Shown: positions 36,903 through 47,548 of the stretch, in pieces
Numbering within the stretch: the stretch's first letter is position 1
Layout of the letters: each line of letters begins with the position of its first letter
Assembly (NCBI RefSeq): GCF_019857205.1
Contig: NZ_JAHWXO010000003.1
Coordinates: 248,001 to 312,000, forward strand
DNA: 64,000 bases
Direction of reading: 5' to 3'
Source of the DNA: Qipengyuania pacifica
GTDB taxonomy: Bacteria > Pseudomonadota > Alphaproteobacteria > Sphingomonadales > Sphingomonadaceae
Made by a program: the position numbers and the translations under genes
The notes under the pieces: model-generated
The model's database searches: none
Told to the model about the DNA's origin: nothing
What the model saw: only the letters and a program-made list of their open reading frames with translations

Positions 36903-39266
36903 GTGAGCGAGCTGCCCAACAGACAGGACACGAGTGCTACTGCACTCTCTATCCGCCAAGCCATCGGGCTCGAATCGCCCGAAGGCAGCGATTGGGCGCT
37001 CATTCATGGGCGGCAATACGCCCTGCTCAGAGAGCGTGTAAGAGCGCGGGCAATACTTCATATGACGGGCTTTATCCTGATCGCAGCCGGGCTTTTCAGC
37101 TCGGTCAATACTCTTGTGATCGTTGCCTGGGCTGGTGCCTTGCTAGCAGCCGTCGTTTTTTCCGCTCGCGCAGACATGCGTCTGGCTGATGCCGAGAGTC
37201 GGTACGTGGCCGTCGCTGAAATGAAGTCTCATGCTTTTGCGGCGGCGGCGAAAGGGGCGGTGTGGTCATTGGGTATGATCACATGCGCTTTCATTGCGGA
37301 TCCGGTTCAAACGGAAATCGTGTGGGCCGTGGTCGCGATGCTGATCCTTGGCACAACGGTAAGCCGCTTCAGCGTTCCGCTCAGTGCAATCGCCTTTGCC
37401 CTTGCAGCCGGCGTCGGCGGTTTCATTGCGAGTATCGTGACGTTCCAGTTCAGTCTGGCTGCCATCGTCCTCATTTCGACGTTACTGGCGACCTTCGGGG
37501 TGATCGAGAGCGCCCGTGTCGCAGTTGCTGCTCGAATTGCGGAAACGGCGATGCAGGAAAAGAGCGAAGTGGTGTCCATGCTGCTGCGCGAATTCGAGGA
37601 AGGCCAGGCAGACTGGCTTTGGCAGATCGACACGCGCCGGCGGCTCAAGGCTGTATCACCACGCTTTGCCTTTGCACTCGGTAAGGAACCTCGCGACGTG
37701 GAGGGGCAATCCTTTCTGCAACTCATTTCCGGCAGTGGCTGGAAGACGGGATCATTTCCGGAAAGTCTCCACGAGCTTGCCGAGAAGCTGAAGCGGCGGG
37801 AAAATTTCTCGAACTTCACCATCCGTGTGTCGATCGAAGGGCAGGACCGCTGGTGGGAATTGTCAGGTACTCCCATTGTGGATGATGTCGGCAATTACCA
37901 GGGGTTCCGCGGTGTCGGGTCCGATGTGACCGAACAGCGGGAATCATCGGAGAAGATCGCCTATCTCGCCCGCTACGACACGCTCACGCAGCTGCCCAAT
38001 CGACGCATGCTAAACGAAGCCTTGGGCGATGCCCTGAAATATTCGGCGGACTGGCGGTCCCGCTGTGCCTGTTTGATGATCGACCTGGACCGCTTCAAGG
38101 CCATCAATGATTCGCTCGGACATCTGGTCGGCGATCAGATGCTGGCTGAGGTTGCGGCACGCTTGAAGCCTCTGACTAGAGAAGGCGAGGTTTGCGGCAG
38201 ATTGGGCGGAGACGAATTTGCTGTCGTGATCCGGGATGCGTCCGACAGGAGCCGTATCGAATGGTTGGCCCGCGCGATTATCGAACGGCTGTCCGAACCG
38301 TACAAGATCGAGAACCAGGTCCTTTATGTCGGCGCAAGCGTCGGCTCCGCCTGCGGCCCCCGCGATGGACGCACCGTGGAAGAACTGCTGCGCAATGCCG
38401 ATCTGGCGCTATACCGCGCCAAGGATGAAGGTGGCGGGATCCACTGCGAGTACGAACCTTCGCTGCATGCGAATGCGGAGGAGAAGCGGCAGCTGGAACA
38501 TTCGCTGCGCCACGCGCTCGAACGCAACGAGATGCAATTGCATTATCAGCCCGTTGTCGACGCCAATTCGGAAGCGATAGTCAGCTTCGAGGCCCTGATC
38601 CGCTGGAACAGCGCGGAGCACGGCTTTGTCAGCCCGGTAAAATTCATCCCGCTCGCCGAAGACACGCGCCTGATCGTGCCGATCGGTACGTGGGTCTTGC
38701 AGGAGGCGTGCAGGGAAGCGGCGGCGGAATGGCCCAAGGACGTGAAGGTCAACGTCAACGTGTCGCCCGAGCAGCTGCTCGAACCTGACTTTGCCGCCAC
38801 GGTCGTGCGTGCGCTGTCGCATAGCGGGCTCGAGCCGCACCGGCTGGAAATCGAGGTTACGGAAAGCATTTTCATGCGCGACGGGGGCGTGGCGCGCAAG
38901 GCGCTGGAGCAGTGCATGGCGCTTGGATGCTCGATTGCACTGGACGATTTCGGAACTGGATATTCCTCGCTGGGGTATTTGCGGAAGCTCAAGTTCTCGA
39001 CGATCAAGGTCGACCGCAGCTTCGTGCAGGGGGCCGCGCAGAAGAGCCCGGAATCGCTGGCGATCATCCGCGCGGTGGTAGCCATGGCGGATAGCCTGGG
39101 CATGACGACGACCGCAGAAGGCGTTGAAAACGCTGAGGAAGCGGCGCTGATCCAGCACCTGGGTTGCAGCAAGATACAGGGCTATTACTTCGGCCGACCG
39201 ATGCCCGCCGAGGATGTCCATCGCCTGTTCGACCGGCAAGGCGGCGAGCGCCTCATCAGCGCGTAA
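36903..39266 (+). CDS. Membrane PAS-GGDEF-EAL protein (c-di-GMP turnover)
   Basis: A 787-residue protein. Several membrane helices lie between residues 50 and 200, followed by a PAS domain (about 225-345), a GGDEF domain with intact RLGGDEFAVV and an EAL domain. The EAL site is complete: SFEALIRW, EVTESIF, DDFGTGYSSLGYL, KVDRSF, TAEGVE and QGYYFGRP, so phosphodiesterase activity is likely. Both domains appear active, so net direction depends on the PAS or membrane signal. The start is GTG with a poor Shine-Dalgarno. It is 70 bp downstream of glmS. Confidence 0.92.
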   Translation: MSELPNRQDTSATALSIRQAIGLESPEGSDWALIHGRQYALLRERVRARAILHMTGFILIAAGLFSSVNTLVIVAWAGALLAAVVFSARADMRLADAESRYVAVAEMKSHAFAAAAKGAVWSLGMITCAFIADPVQTEIVWAVVAMLILGTTVSRFSVPLSAIAFALAAGVGGFIASIVTFQFSLAAIVLISTLLATFGVIESARVAVAARIAETAMQEKSEVVSMLLREFEEGQADWLWQIDTRRRLKAVSPRFAFALGKEPRDVEGQSFLQLISGSGWKTGSFPESLHELAEKLKRRENFSNFTIRVSIEGQDRWWELSGTPIVDDVGNYQGFRGVGSDVTEQRESSEKIAYLARYDTLTQLPNRRMLNEALGDALKYSADWRSRCACLMIDLDRFKAINDSLGHLVGDQMLAEVAARLKPLTREGEVCGRLGGDEFAVVIRDASDRSRIEWLARAIIERLSEPYKIENQVLYVGASVGSACGPRDGRTVEELLRNADLALYRAKDEGGGIHCEYEPSLHANAEEKRQLEHSLRHALERNEMQLHYQPVVDANSEAIVSFEALIRWNSAEHGFVSPVKFIPLAEDTRLIVPIGTWVLQEACREAAAEWPKDVKVNVNVSPEQLLEPDFAATVVRALSHSGLEPHRLEIEVTESIFMRDGGVARKALEQCMALGCSIALDDFGTGYSSLGYLRKLKFSTIKVDRSFVQGAAQKSPESLAIIRAVVAMADSLGMTTTAEGVENAEEAALIQHLGCSKIQGYYFGRPMPAEDVHRLFDRQGGERLISA

Positions 39267-39285
39267 TCAGACGATACGCATGTCA

Positions 39286-39299
39286 ATCATACGTATGAT
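39286..39299. repeat. 14-bp perfect palindrome between convergent genes
   Basis: ATCATACGTATGAT is self-complementary along its full length and touches the purQ stop codon. There is no loop or T-tract, so it is unlikely to be a terminator on its own. Confidence 0.5.
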
Positions 39300-39976
39300 C
39301 AGGCCGAAACAAGTGTCTTGATGGCGTTTTCGAACAGGGCGAGACCGTCGGTTCCGCCATGCGCTTGTTCGACGGCGCGTTCGGGGTGCGGCATCATGCC
39401 GAGCACATTGCCTTCGGCATTCAGAACACCGGCGATGTCGCGCTGCGAGCCGTTGCAGTTTTCGACGTAGCGGAAGGCGACACGCCCTTCGCCCTCGAGC
39501 ATGTCGAGCGTTTCGTCATCGGCGAAATAATTGCCGTCATGGTGCGCGACGGGAATATCGATGATCTGGCCCGCTTTGTAACCGCTGGTGAACAGTGAGC
39601 GGTCGTTTTCCACCTTGAGCGCAACGGTGCGGCAGATGAAATTCTGGCTGGCGTTGCGCATCAGTGCGCCCGGCAGGAGACCGGCTTCGGTGAGGACCTG
39701 AAAGCCGTTGCAGACACCGAGGACCGGCACGCCGCGTTCGGCGCGGCGCTTCACGCTTTGCATGATCGGGCTGTTCGCCGCCATCGCGCCCGAGCGCAGA
39801 TAGTCGCCGTAGGAAAAACCGCCGGGCAGAGCGATGAAATCGAGATCTTCGGGCAAACGGGCATCGCCATGCCACACGCGGATCGGCGCAGTGCCCGAAA
39901 CCCGTTCGATGGCGACAGCCATGTCGCGATCGCAATTCGACCCGGGGAAGGTGATAACGGCGGCGCGGAAAGCCAT
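39299..39976 (-). CDS. purQ: Phosphoribosylformylglycinamidine synthase subunit PurQ
   Basis: A 225-residue class I glutamine amidotransferase. It begins [16 protein letters not shown], has the nucleophile Cys in [15 protein letters not shown] and the triad His-Glu in MMPHPERAV. It supplies ammonia to PurL in purine synthesis. ATG at 39976 overlaps the purS stop (TGATG); the in-frame extension upstream would cover the end of purS. purL is not next to it in this window. Confidence 0.95.
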   Translation of the reverse strand: MAFRAAVITFPGSNCDRDMAVAIERVSGTAPIRVWHGDARLPEDLDFIALPGGFSYGDYLRSGAMAANSPIMQSVKRRAERGVPVLGVCNGFQVLTEAGLLPGALMRNASQNFICRTVALKVENDRSLFTSGYKAGQIIDIPVAHHDGNYFADDETLDMLEGEGRVAFRYVENCNGSQRDIAGVLNAEGNVLGMMPHPERAVEQAHGGTDGLALFENAIKTLVSA

Positions 39977-40209
39977 CAGTCGACCTTCTCGATGCGGTAG
40001 TTTTCGATCACCGTGTGGGCGAGCAGCTTTTCGCACATGTCGGCGAGCGCCGCATCATCGGTGCCATCGGCCACATCGAGTTCGATCAGCCTGCCGATAC
40101 GCACATCTTCGACCCCGGCAAAGCCGAGCCCTTCGAGCGCATGGTGGACGGCGCGACCCTGCGGATCGAGAACGCCGGGCTTTAGCGAGACATGGACGCG
40201 GATTTTCAT
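39976..40209 (-). CDS. purS: Phosphoribosylformylglycinamidine synthase subunit PurS
   Basis: A 77-residue PurS protein that bridges PurL and PurQ. It reads [20 protein letters not shown], then [18 protein letters not shown], and ends in [12 protein letters not shown], all family landmarks. Start at 40209 gives the normal length; the longer in-frame version lacks support. It is coupled to purQ by a 1-nt overlap. Confidence 0.94.
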   Translation of the reverse strand: MKIRVHVSLKPGVLDPQGRAVHHALEGLGFAGVEDVRIGRLIELDVADGTDDAALADMCEKLLAHTVIENYRIEKVD

Positions 40210-40480
40210 CGAGCAAGCCTTTCGTGTTGGCGCGCCTATGGCGCACCGTCGCCGAGCGTTCAAGCACCTCGCAGCGATCGCATGGTGATGGCGCTGGGCG
40301 TGACATATCCGCGACGGCTGTAGCGCCACTGCAACAATTGTCACGATTCTGCCTTATGGGATGGAGAGGAACTCCATTTCATCTCGCAACCTGCTATTGT
40401 GCATGTGCGGCGAAGATTGCCGTACCCCTCCAAATGCCCGCCTTTCCCAGTTGCGCGCTCAAGCAGGACACCTCCTTAAA

Positions 40481-42691
40481 ATGACGATCCGGACCACCGC
40501 CGCCCATCTCTTCGGGGCGAGCACTATCGCTTTTGCAGCCTTCGCTGCGCAGCCCGCCATGGCGCAGACCGCCGATCAGGCGGGCACGGAAGAAGCCGCC
40601 GATGGGCAGCTCAACACGATTATCGTGACCGCGAACCGCCGTGAGGAGAATCTCCAGGACGTGCCGGTATCGGCCGCGACCCTGGATGCGAGCACGGTCC
40701 GCACGATCTTCGATGCAGGCGCCGAAATCACCCCACTTTCGGCCCGCGTCCCGGGCCTGTTCATTGAAAGCTCGAACGGACGCGCTGCGCCGCGGTTTTA
40801 TATCCGCGGTCTGGGCAATACCGATTTCGATCTGGCAGCATCGCAGCCCGTATCCGTCGTCATGGACGATGTGGTGATGGAAAACGTGACGCTGAAGTCC
40901 TTCCCGATTTTCGACGTCGAACGGATCGAGGTTCTTCGCGGCCCGCAGGGCACCCTGTTCGGGCGTAACACGCCGGCCGGTATCGTAAAGATCGACACCG
41001 TGAAGCCGGGCGACGAGTTCGCCGTCAACGGGTCGCTGAGCTATGGCACCTTCAACACCGTATCCATCGATGGCGGCGTGACGGTACCGCTAGTACCGGG
41101 TCTGGCTTCGCTGCGAGTATCCGGCCTGTGGCAGCAACGCGACAACTGGGTCGACAACGGCTTTACCGGCGAGGAGGACGTGTACGGCGGCTACAGCGAG
41201 ATCGCCGGTCGAGCGCAGCTGCTGGTCACCCCGAGTGATCGCCTGTCGATCCTCGGCAGCTATGCCGTGCGCGATCTCGACGGTCAGTCCACCCTGTTCC
41301 GGGCGAACATCCTTGGTCCGGGTAACAACGACCTGAACGACAATTACGACCGCGACACCGTTTTCTACGATGCGGGCGGGCGTAACGAAGCTGCCTACAA
41401 GGCGCAGATCGCCACGGCCAAGGTCGATTACGACGCCGACTTCGCAACGCTGACCAGCATCACCAGCTGGGCCGATACCGAGGGCCGCAGCCGCGGCGAC
41501 ATCGATGGCGGCAATCTGGTTACCGGGCCGGGTTTCATTCCGTTCCCCAGCGATACGCAGGATTCGATCGATCTGAATCAGTTCACCCAGGAAGTCAGGC
41601 TTGCGTCCAATTCGAACGGTCCGTTCGAATGGCAGGTCGGCGGGTTCTATTTCGACAGCGATTTCGATGTCACGACCGTCGGTTTCGACTTCCCGCCTCC
41701 CGTTACCGTAAACCACACGAACGAAAGCTGGGCGGTGTTCGGCCAGGTCAGTTCGCAAGTGACCGATGCGCTGAAGCTGACGGGCGGCCTGCGCTATACC
41801 GAAGATGACAAGGATTTCATCGTCGTAGCGGGTGCGGCACCGCAGTTCACCACTGTTTCCGACGAGCGGCTGAGCTGGGACCTGGCAGCATTCTACGATC
41901 TGAGCGGCGACGCCAGCTTCTATGCGCGCGTAGCCAGCGGTTTCCGTGCGCCGACAATCCAGGGGCGCGACGTCGCATTCGGTTCGGCACCGTCGGTCGC
42001 AACGTCGGAAAAGATCATGAGCTATGAAGCCGGCCTGAAATCGGAGCTGGCGGATCGCCGCATTCGCCTGAACGGCGCGGTCTATTACTACACGATCAAG
42101 GACCCGCAATTCACTGCCGTCGGCGGGGCGGACAATCTGGTCCAGCTGGTCAATGCCGACAAGGGACGCGGATACGGGTTCGAACTGGACAGCGCGTTCC
42201 AGGCTACGCCCAACTTCCTGATCACGGCCGGGGTAAGCTGGAACCACACCGAAATCGAGGACAATACGCTGGCGGTCGGCATCTGCGCCCAGTGCACGAT
42301 CGTGGATCCCACTGTCGTGCTATCGGGCAGCACCCGGGCCCTGGTGGACGGTAATCCGTTCCCCAATGCCCCGGAATGGATTGCGGATCTGACGGCGCGC
42401 TATGCCTTCCCGATCGGCAATGCCGGAGAGATCTTCTTCTTCACCGACTGGGCATATCAGGGGAAGACCAACTTCTTCCTGTATGAAAGCGAAGAATTCA
42501 ATTCGAACAACCAGATCGAAGGCGGTCTGCGGGCTGGCTATGCCAAGGCCGACGGTACGTTCGAACTGGCAGCCTTCGTGCGCAACATCACCGATGCCGA
42601 CAATGTGAAGGGCGGGATCGACTTCAACAACAATACCGCTTTCGTCAACGATCCGCGCGTGTTCGGCGTATCTGCCCGTATCAATTACTAA
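40481..42691 (+). CDS. TonB-dependent outer-membrane receptor
   Basis: A 736-residue receptor with signal peptide ending AQPAMAQ. The TonB box region is NTIIVTANRREENLQDVPVS. The plug domain reads to IEVLRGPQGTLFGRNTPAG, followed by a barrel that ends in aromatic-type VSARINY. ATG at 40481 is chosen because it gives a normal signal peptide; the 40 codons upstream look non-coding. The ligand is unknown; this iron-siderophore-like or plant-compound subfamily is greatly expanded in sphingomonads. It converges on the M16 gene across a terminator. Confidence 0.92.
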   Translation: MTIRTTAAHLFGASTIAFAAFAAQPAMAQTADQAGTEEAADGQLNTIIVTANRREENLQDVPVSAATLDASTVRTIFDAGAEITPLSARVPGLFIESSNGRAAPRFYIRGLGNTDFDLAASQPVSVVMDDVVMENVTLKSFPIFDVERIEVLRGPQGTLFGRNTPAGIVKIDTVKPGDEFAVNGSLSYGTFNTVSIDGGVTVPLVPGLASLRVSGLWQQRDNWVDNGFTGEEDVYGGYSEIAGRAQLLVTPSDRLSILGSYAVRDLDGQSTLFRANILGPGNNDLNDNYDRDTVFYDAGGRNEAAYKAQIATAKVDYDADFATLTSITSWADTEGRSRGDIDGGNLVTGPGFIPFPSDTQDSIDLNQFTQEVRLASNSNGPFEWQVGGFYFDSDFDVTTVGFDFPPPVTVNHTNESWAVFGQVSSQVTDALKLTGGLRYTEDDKDFIVVAGAAPQFTTVSDERLSWDLAAFYDLSGDASFYARVASGFRAPTIQGRDVAFGSAPSVATSEKIMSYEAGLKSELADRRIRLNGAVYYYTIKDPQFTAVGGADNLVQLVNADKGRGYGFELDSAFQATPNFLITAGVSWNHTEIEDNTLAVGICAQCTIVDPTVVLSGSTRALVDGNPFPNAPEWIADLTARYAFPIGNAGEIFFFTDWAYQGKTNFFLYESEEFNSNNQIEGGLRAGYAKADGTFELAAFVRNITDADNVKGGIDFNNNTAFVNDPRVFGVSARINY

Positions 42692-42710
42692 AGGCACATC
42701 GAACCGATCG

Positions 42711-42748
42711 AAAAAGGGCCGGGAGGAACGATCCTTCCGGCCCTTTTT
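42711..42748. terminator. Bidirectional hairpin terminator
   Basis: A 12-bp perfect outer stem AAAAAGGGCCGG / CCGGCCCTTTTT with further inner pairing (GAGGA with TCCTT) lies between the convergent TonB receptor and M16 genes. It overlaps the last base of the M16 stop codon. Confidence 0.92.
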
Positions 42749-45624
42749 CATTCGGCATCCACCAGACTTTCGTGGACGATGCGGATGCGCAGTTCCTGTG
42801 CCGGATCGAGATAGCGCAGGGCCGCCTGCTGAAGCATTTCAGGGGTAATCGCGCGTATTCGATCTTCGTAGCTGCGCACGCGATCGAGGCGTTCGGCGCG
42901 CAATTGCGCTTCGTCGATGATACCGAGCCACCAGCCATTTTCGCGCCGGCTCAGGGCGATCTTTTCCAGCAGCGGCTTGCGGGCACGTTCCAGAAGATCG
43001 GCATCGACGGGCGCGCTGCGGAAATCCTGCGCGATTTCATCGACGACTTCAAAGACTTCGTCCGCCTGCCCCGGTTCGACCACGACCGAGGTCGAGAAAG
43101 TGCCGAAGTCGCGGTAAATGTGCGACATGCTCGATCCCGCTGAGGGCGAATAGGAGGCGCCCAGTTCTTCGCGGATGCGGTCGAGCATTTCGAGGCGCAT
43201 GACGGTGGCGAGCATCTGCATGGTCGCTTCTTCCTGCGCATCATCGTCGTCAGTCGTGGGCCAGTAGGTCATGGCCAGGGCCTGATCCGGCGCGCCGGCA
43301 TGGGTCAGCACCCGTTCCCTGCGGTCATCGGCAAAATGCGCGACCCGTTCGCTTTCATGACTGTCGAGCGTTGCAGCGCGCGGAGGAAGCGCCCCGAAGC
43401 TGGACGCGACCGCACCGATCACGGCATCGCTGTCGAAATCGCCGACAACCGATATTTCCACAGGCGCGGTGCCGATCCGCTGGCTGACGATACGGCGCGC
43501 GTCTTCGAGCGTCACCGCTTCCAGCCTGTCTTCCGATGGAACGCCGAAGCGCGGATTGCCATCGGACAGGATCTGGGGGACCTGCGACCGCGCAACGGCC
43601 TGCGGGGTCGCATCGAGCTGGGCGATATAGGGCGGGATGAGGGCCTGCCAGCGGGTCAGCATTTCAGGGCGCAGGCCCGGATCGCTGAGATAGGCGGCAC
43701 TGAGCTGCATCTGCAGTGGCAGGTCGGCCATGGTGCCGATGCCGCGCACGGTAAACATGTCTGCGCCCGCATCGAAACCGTAGGTGACGCGGCGACCGGC
43801 AAGGATCTGGCGTAGTTCGTCATAGCCATGCTGGCCGAGCCCGCCCAGCGCACTGACGGCAGACAGGAAGACAGCCTGCGCGATTTCGTCTTCCGGGATG
43901 GACAGCTGGCCCGAACCGACGCGGATGGCGAAACGCAGGCGTCCCTTTTCGAAATCGGTTGGCTTGAGGTTCAACCGGACATTGTTGGCAAAGCGGATGG
44001 TGCGCACGCCGAGATCGTCGATCACCGTATCGTCCGCAATTGCGGAGGGCGGCCCGAAATCGGTGTAGGCGAATTCCAGCCCGCTGGTGTCGAGCGGGGC
44101 GGCGACCGGCTGCGTTTGCGAGGCCCGCCAGACATCGAGGATCGTGTCCTGTGCGTCGGGAATCGCCTGTTTGGTCGATACGTGGATCAAGGGATCGGAG
44201 AGAGCATAATGCCGGGCGAAAGCCTGCGAGACCGCCGCCGCGGTGATGGACGGCTTTTGCGCGAGGAACAGGTCGTAGGTCGTCTGGGGGCTGACGAAAA
44301 TCCGTTCGCGGCGAGCGGTTGAGAGAATACCGTCTGCTAGCTGGCTGTTGCGGCGCGTATCCTGCTGGCTTGCCGCATCGCGGTAGCGCTGTTCGAAATT
44401 GGCCAGCTGTTCGGCCAGTTCTGCATCGGTAAAACCGTATTCGACGGCGCGCCGCCATTCCTGTTCGCCCACTTCGAGCGCGCGCTGCCATTCGCCTTCG
44501 CGGGCCTGCACCACGAGCTGTGCCTGACGCTGGATGTCGAAGAAATCGGAAGAGGATGCGCTGGCGCCGATGATCGGGGCATCTGCGCCGTTGGCGATCG
44601 TCTGCAAACGGCGGTTGAGAATCGCAGTGCCGAGGCTGATCAGGCGCGACTGGTCCGTTTCCGCGACGGTGGGCTTGCGGTCCTGATAGGGGGCGAAGCG
44701 ATCGATGGTGACCAGATACTGCACGTCGGGATCGACGAAATTCGCCGCAGCGGGTCCGCGGGAGAGATCGAGAGTGCCCTTGTCCACCTCGACCCGGGGC
44801 GTGTCCGGGGCCTGCCAGTCGCCGAAGCGGTCCTTGATGGTGGCTTCGACCACGTCGGGATCGAGATCGCCGACAATGACGAGGGCCGCATTGTCGGGAC
44901 GATAGAAGCGGGAATAGAGGCCGCGCACGGTCGCGCCCGGGGCCGTGTCGATGATCGCATCCGTGCCATCGGCGCGAAAGCGCGTGGCATAGCGGGTGCC
45001 GGGCGCGATGAACTGGAAATAGTCCTTGATCCGCCGGATCGAGAAATTGTTACGGGTGCGGGTTTCCGACTGGATGATGCCGCGTTCCCGGTCGACCGCC
45101 TCGTCGGCAATGGTCAGTTCGCTGGCCGTTTCGCGCATCAGCATCAGCGCGGTGTCGACCAGATCGGGGTCGGTCCGGGGCAGGTCCAGCTTGTAGATCG
45201 TATCTTCGAACCCGGTCGAGGCATTGGTGTCCGCGCCAAAGGCAAGACCGAGCCGTTCGAGCAGCTTGATCATCTCGCCTTCGGGCACATTGGTCGACCC
45301 GTTGAAGGCCATGTGTTCGAGCATGTGGGCAAGACCGAGTTCCTGCTCGCCTTCATCGATCCAGCCCACGTCGAAGCCGAACCGGATGACGGCGGTACCC
45401 TGCGGCGTACCGTTCCTGAGGATCGCATAGCGCATGCCGTTTTCGAGCACGCCGAAGCGGACCGCCGGATCGGGCGCGATATCGTAAACCGGATGACCCC
45501 AGCCGGTCGTCGACTGCACCGTGTCGGCCGGAGGGGCGGGGGGATCATCCTGTGCTGCGATGGGCTGGGTCAGGGCAAGGAGCGGCAGCGCGGCGATCGC
45601 GCGGCGAAAAACGGTCGACTTCAT
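42748..45624 (-). CDS. M16 family zinc peptidase (periplasmic)
   Basis: A 958-residue protein of the pitrilysin/insulinase family with a signal peptide (MKSTVFRRAIAALPLLALTQPIAAQ). The inverted zinc motif HMLEH is at residues 100-104, with the distant Glu in ERGIIQSE. Four M16 domains follow, the second pair inactive. Start at 45624 is set by the signal peptide; 34 codons upstream are left out. Role: degradation of peptides in the periplasm. A decayed relative of the middle domain lies at 60.3-61 kb. Confidence 0.93.
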   Translation of the reverse strand: MKSTVFRRAIAALPLLALTQPIAAQDDPPAPPADTVQSTTGWGHPVYDIAPDPAVRFGVLENGMRYAILRNGTPQGTAVIRFGFDVGWIDEGEQELGLAHMLEHMAFNGSTNVPEGEMIKLLERLGLAFGADTNASTGFEDTIYKLDLPRTDPDLVDTALMLMRETASELTIADEAVDRERGIIQSETRTRNNFSIRRIKDYFQFIAPGTRYATRFRADGTDAIIDTAPGATVRGLYSRFYRPDNAALVIVGDLDPDVVEATIKDRFGDWQAPDTPRVEVDKGTLDLSRGPAAANFVDPDVQYLVTIDRFAPYQDRKPTVAETDQSRLISLGTAILNRRLQTIANGADAPIIGASASSSDFFDIQRQAQLVVQAREGEWQRALEVGEQEWRRAVEYGFTDAELAEQLANFEQRYRDAASQQDTRRNSQLADGILSTARRERIFVSPQTTYDLFLAQKPSITAAAVSQAFARHYALSDPLIHVSTKQAIPDAQDTILDVWRASQTQPVAAPLDTSGLEFAYTDFGPPSAIADDTVIDDLGVRTIRFANNVRLNLKPTDFEKGRLRFAIRVGSGQLSIPEDEIAQAVFLSAVSALGGLGQHGYDELRQILAGRRVTYGFDAGADMFTVRGIGTMADLPLQMQLSAAYLSDPGLRPEMLTRWQALIPPYIAQLDATPQAVARSQVPQILSDGNPRFGVPSEDRLEAVTLEDARRIVSQRIGTAPVEISVVGDFDSDAVIGAVASSFGALPPRAATLDSHESERVAHFADDRRERVLTHAGAPDQALAMTYWPTTDDDDAQEEATMQMLATVMRLEMLDRIREELGASYSPSAGSSMSHIYRDFGTFSTSVVVEPGQADEVFEVVDEIAQDFRSAPVDADLLERARKPLLEKIALSRRENGWWLGIIDEAQLRAERLDRVRSYEDRIRAITPEMLQQAALRYLDPAQELRIRIVHESLVDAE

Positions 45625-45748
45625 GCAGATCACGCTATGGGGGCGAGGGGGCAAAGCCAAGCGGCTTGCGACCAAATTCTGCTGGCGGCATCGCCGGTTC
45701 CACCAACTGCGTGTTTGCACCGGCATGGCCCTGCGATAGGGGTGGGGG

Positions 45749-46630
45749 ATGCCTGCGCTCGACCTCGTCTACAATCCCGTTTCGGGCAGTTTCAGCGACG
45801 ATCATCTGGAGGCCCTGCGTGATGCGCTGATCGAGGCGGGCTTTCGCGTTACATCGATGCCGACGACGGCAGCAGGCGCGCGCCTTTCCGGCGAGGCCGA
45901 TCTGGTCTGCGTCCATGGCGGCGACGGTACATTGCGCGATACGGTGCAGGCGCTGGGCGAGCGGGCAGGGAGCATGCCGATCTGCGTGGCGCCTTCGGGC
46001 ACGATCAATCTGGTCGCGCGCGAACTGGGCTATCCGCGGTCGCCCCAGCGCTTTGCCGGGGCCGTGCGCGAGGCGTGGGACCGCGGGCCGGAGAGCTGGG
46101 TGCAATCCCCGCTCTACCGGCTGGGTGATATGCCGATCGTGTCCTGCGTTTCCATCGGGCCGGACAGCCACGCCGTTGCGCGGGTGGACGGCAGGCTGAA
46201 GCAGCGCATCGGGCGCTATGCCTATGTCGTCGCGCTGGCGCAGCAGATGCGCGAGTGGCCCCGCGACACGATGACCATTCGCGGCGAACTCGCCGATGGG
46301 GAGCGGTTCGAATATGAAGCGGAAGCGGCCATCGTGAGCCACGCCGCGCTTTATGCCGGACCGTTCCAGGTCAGCCCGGGAGCCCGGCTGGGCGCGGATT
46401 CGGTCGAACTGATCACGGTGAAACGCGCGACGCGGCTGGGCACGATCGCGCTAAGCCTGGGCGTGCTGCTGCGCCTGCCGCTGGCGCGGATGGGGATCGC
46501 CGACATCCGCACCTGCCGCAGGATCGAGTTCGATCGCTGCGTGATGCCGGTGCAGGTCGACGGCGATCACATGCCCGAATGCGCTTTCGCCATTGCGCCG
46601 AGCGGGCTGACGCTCAGCTACGTCGTCTGA
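45749..46630 (+). CDS. Diacylglycerol/lipid kinase family protein
   Basis: A 293-residue protein of the YegS/DagK-type lipid kinase family. The nucleotide motif is VCVHGGDGTLRDTVQALG, preceded by LVYNPVSGSFS, with GTINLVARELGYP following. The lipid substrate is unknown; phosphatidylglycerol, diacylglycerol or a sphingolipid precursor would all fit, the last being attractive in sphingomonads but speculative. It ends directly against the stop of purC with no gap. Confidence 0.88.
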   Translation: MPALDLVYNPVSGSFSDDHLEALRDALIEAGFRVTSMPTTAAGARLSGEADLVCVHGGDGTLRDTVQALGERAGSMPICVAPSGTINLVARELGYPRSPQRFAGAVREAWDRGPESWVQSPLYRLGDMPIVSCVSIGPDSHAVARVDGRLKQRIGRYAYVVALAQQMREWPRDTMTIRGELADGERFEYEAEAAIVSHAALYAGPFQVSPGARLGADSVELITVKRATRLGTIALSLGVLLRLPLARMGIADIRTCRRIEFDRCVMPVQVDGDHMPECAFAIAPSGLTLSYVV

Positions 46631-47434
46631 TTATTTCTTCGGCTTGGTCGGGGTCCGCAGCCGGCCACGGTGAGCGTTCATGTCGAGCACTTCGCCGGGG
46701 CCGCTATCGTCGTTCTGCAGCAGGCCCAGACGGCGCGCGACTTCCTGATAGGCTTCGCTTTCGCCGCCCAGGTCGCGGCGGAACCGGTCCTTGTCCAGCT
46801 TTTCGCCGGTGTTGATGTCCCACAGGCGGCAGCCGTCGGGGCTGATTTCGTCGGCGAGGATCACGCGGCTGTAATCGCCATCCCAGATACGGCCGAATTC
46901 GAGTTTGAAATCGACGAGCCGGATATCGATCGCGGCGAACATGCCGCACATGAAGTCGTTGATGCGGATCGCCATGCTGGACATGTCCTGCAGCTCTTCA
47001 TGGCTGCACCAGTTGAAGCAGGCGATTTCTTCTTCCGAGACCTTGGGATCACCCAGGGAATCGTCCTTGAGGCAATATTCGATCAGCGTGTGCGGGAGCA
47101 TTTCGCCTTCTTCGATGCCGAGACGCTTGGACAGCGTGCCGGCAGCGACATTGCGCACCACGACTTCGAGCGGGATGATTTCCACCTGGCGGACGAGCTG
47201 TTCGCGCATGTTGAGGCGACGGATGAAATGCGTCGGGATGCCGATGTGCGACAGGCGGGTGAACACATATTCGCTGATGCGATTGTTGATCACGCCCTTG
47301 CCGTTGATCGTGCCCTTCTTCTGCGCATTGAAGGCGGTCGCGTCATCCTTGAAATACTGGATGATCGTACCCGGTTCGGGGCCTTCGTAGAGGATCTTGG
47401 CCTTGCCTTCGTAGATCTGGCGGCGACGTGCCAT
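46631..47434 (-). CDS. purC: Phosphoribosylaminoimidazole-succinocarboxamide synthase
   Basis: A 267-residue SAICAR synthetase in purine synthesis. It begins [16 protein letters not shown], has the family signature region [10 protein letters not shown] and [15 protein letters not shown], and ends in a basic tail (LRTPTKPKK). ATG at 47434 gives the normal start; an ATG two codons earlier also has AAGGA at closer spacing. Its gene is separated from purS-purQ by 6 kb. Confidence 0.95.
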   Translation of the reverse strand: MARRRQIYEGKAKILYEGPEPGTIIQYFKDDATAFNAQKKGTINGKGVINNRISEYVFTRLSHIGIPTHFIRRLNMREQLVRQVEIIPLEVVVRNVAAGTLSKRLGIEEGEMLPHTLIEYCLKDDSLGDPKVSEEEIACFNWCSHEELQDMSSMAIRINDFMCGMFAAIDIRLVDFKLEFGRIWDGDYSRVILADEISPDGCRLWDINTGEKLDKDRFRRDLGGESEAYQEVARRLGLLQNDDSGPGEVLDMNAHRGRLRTPTKPKK

Positions 47435-47548
47435 GGGCATGCATTCCTTCGCGCAAAAAAGCGTGCGCCCCGGCAGGTGGAATCGACGCGATCCGCACGC
47501 CCCGGGGCGATTGATCCCGCGCTTACCGGAAGGGGGCGGGGAAAGCAA

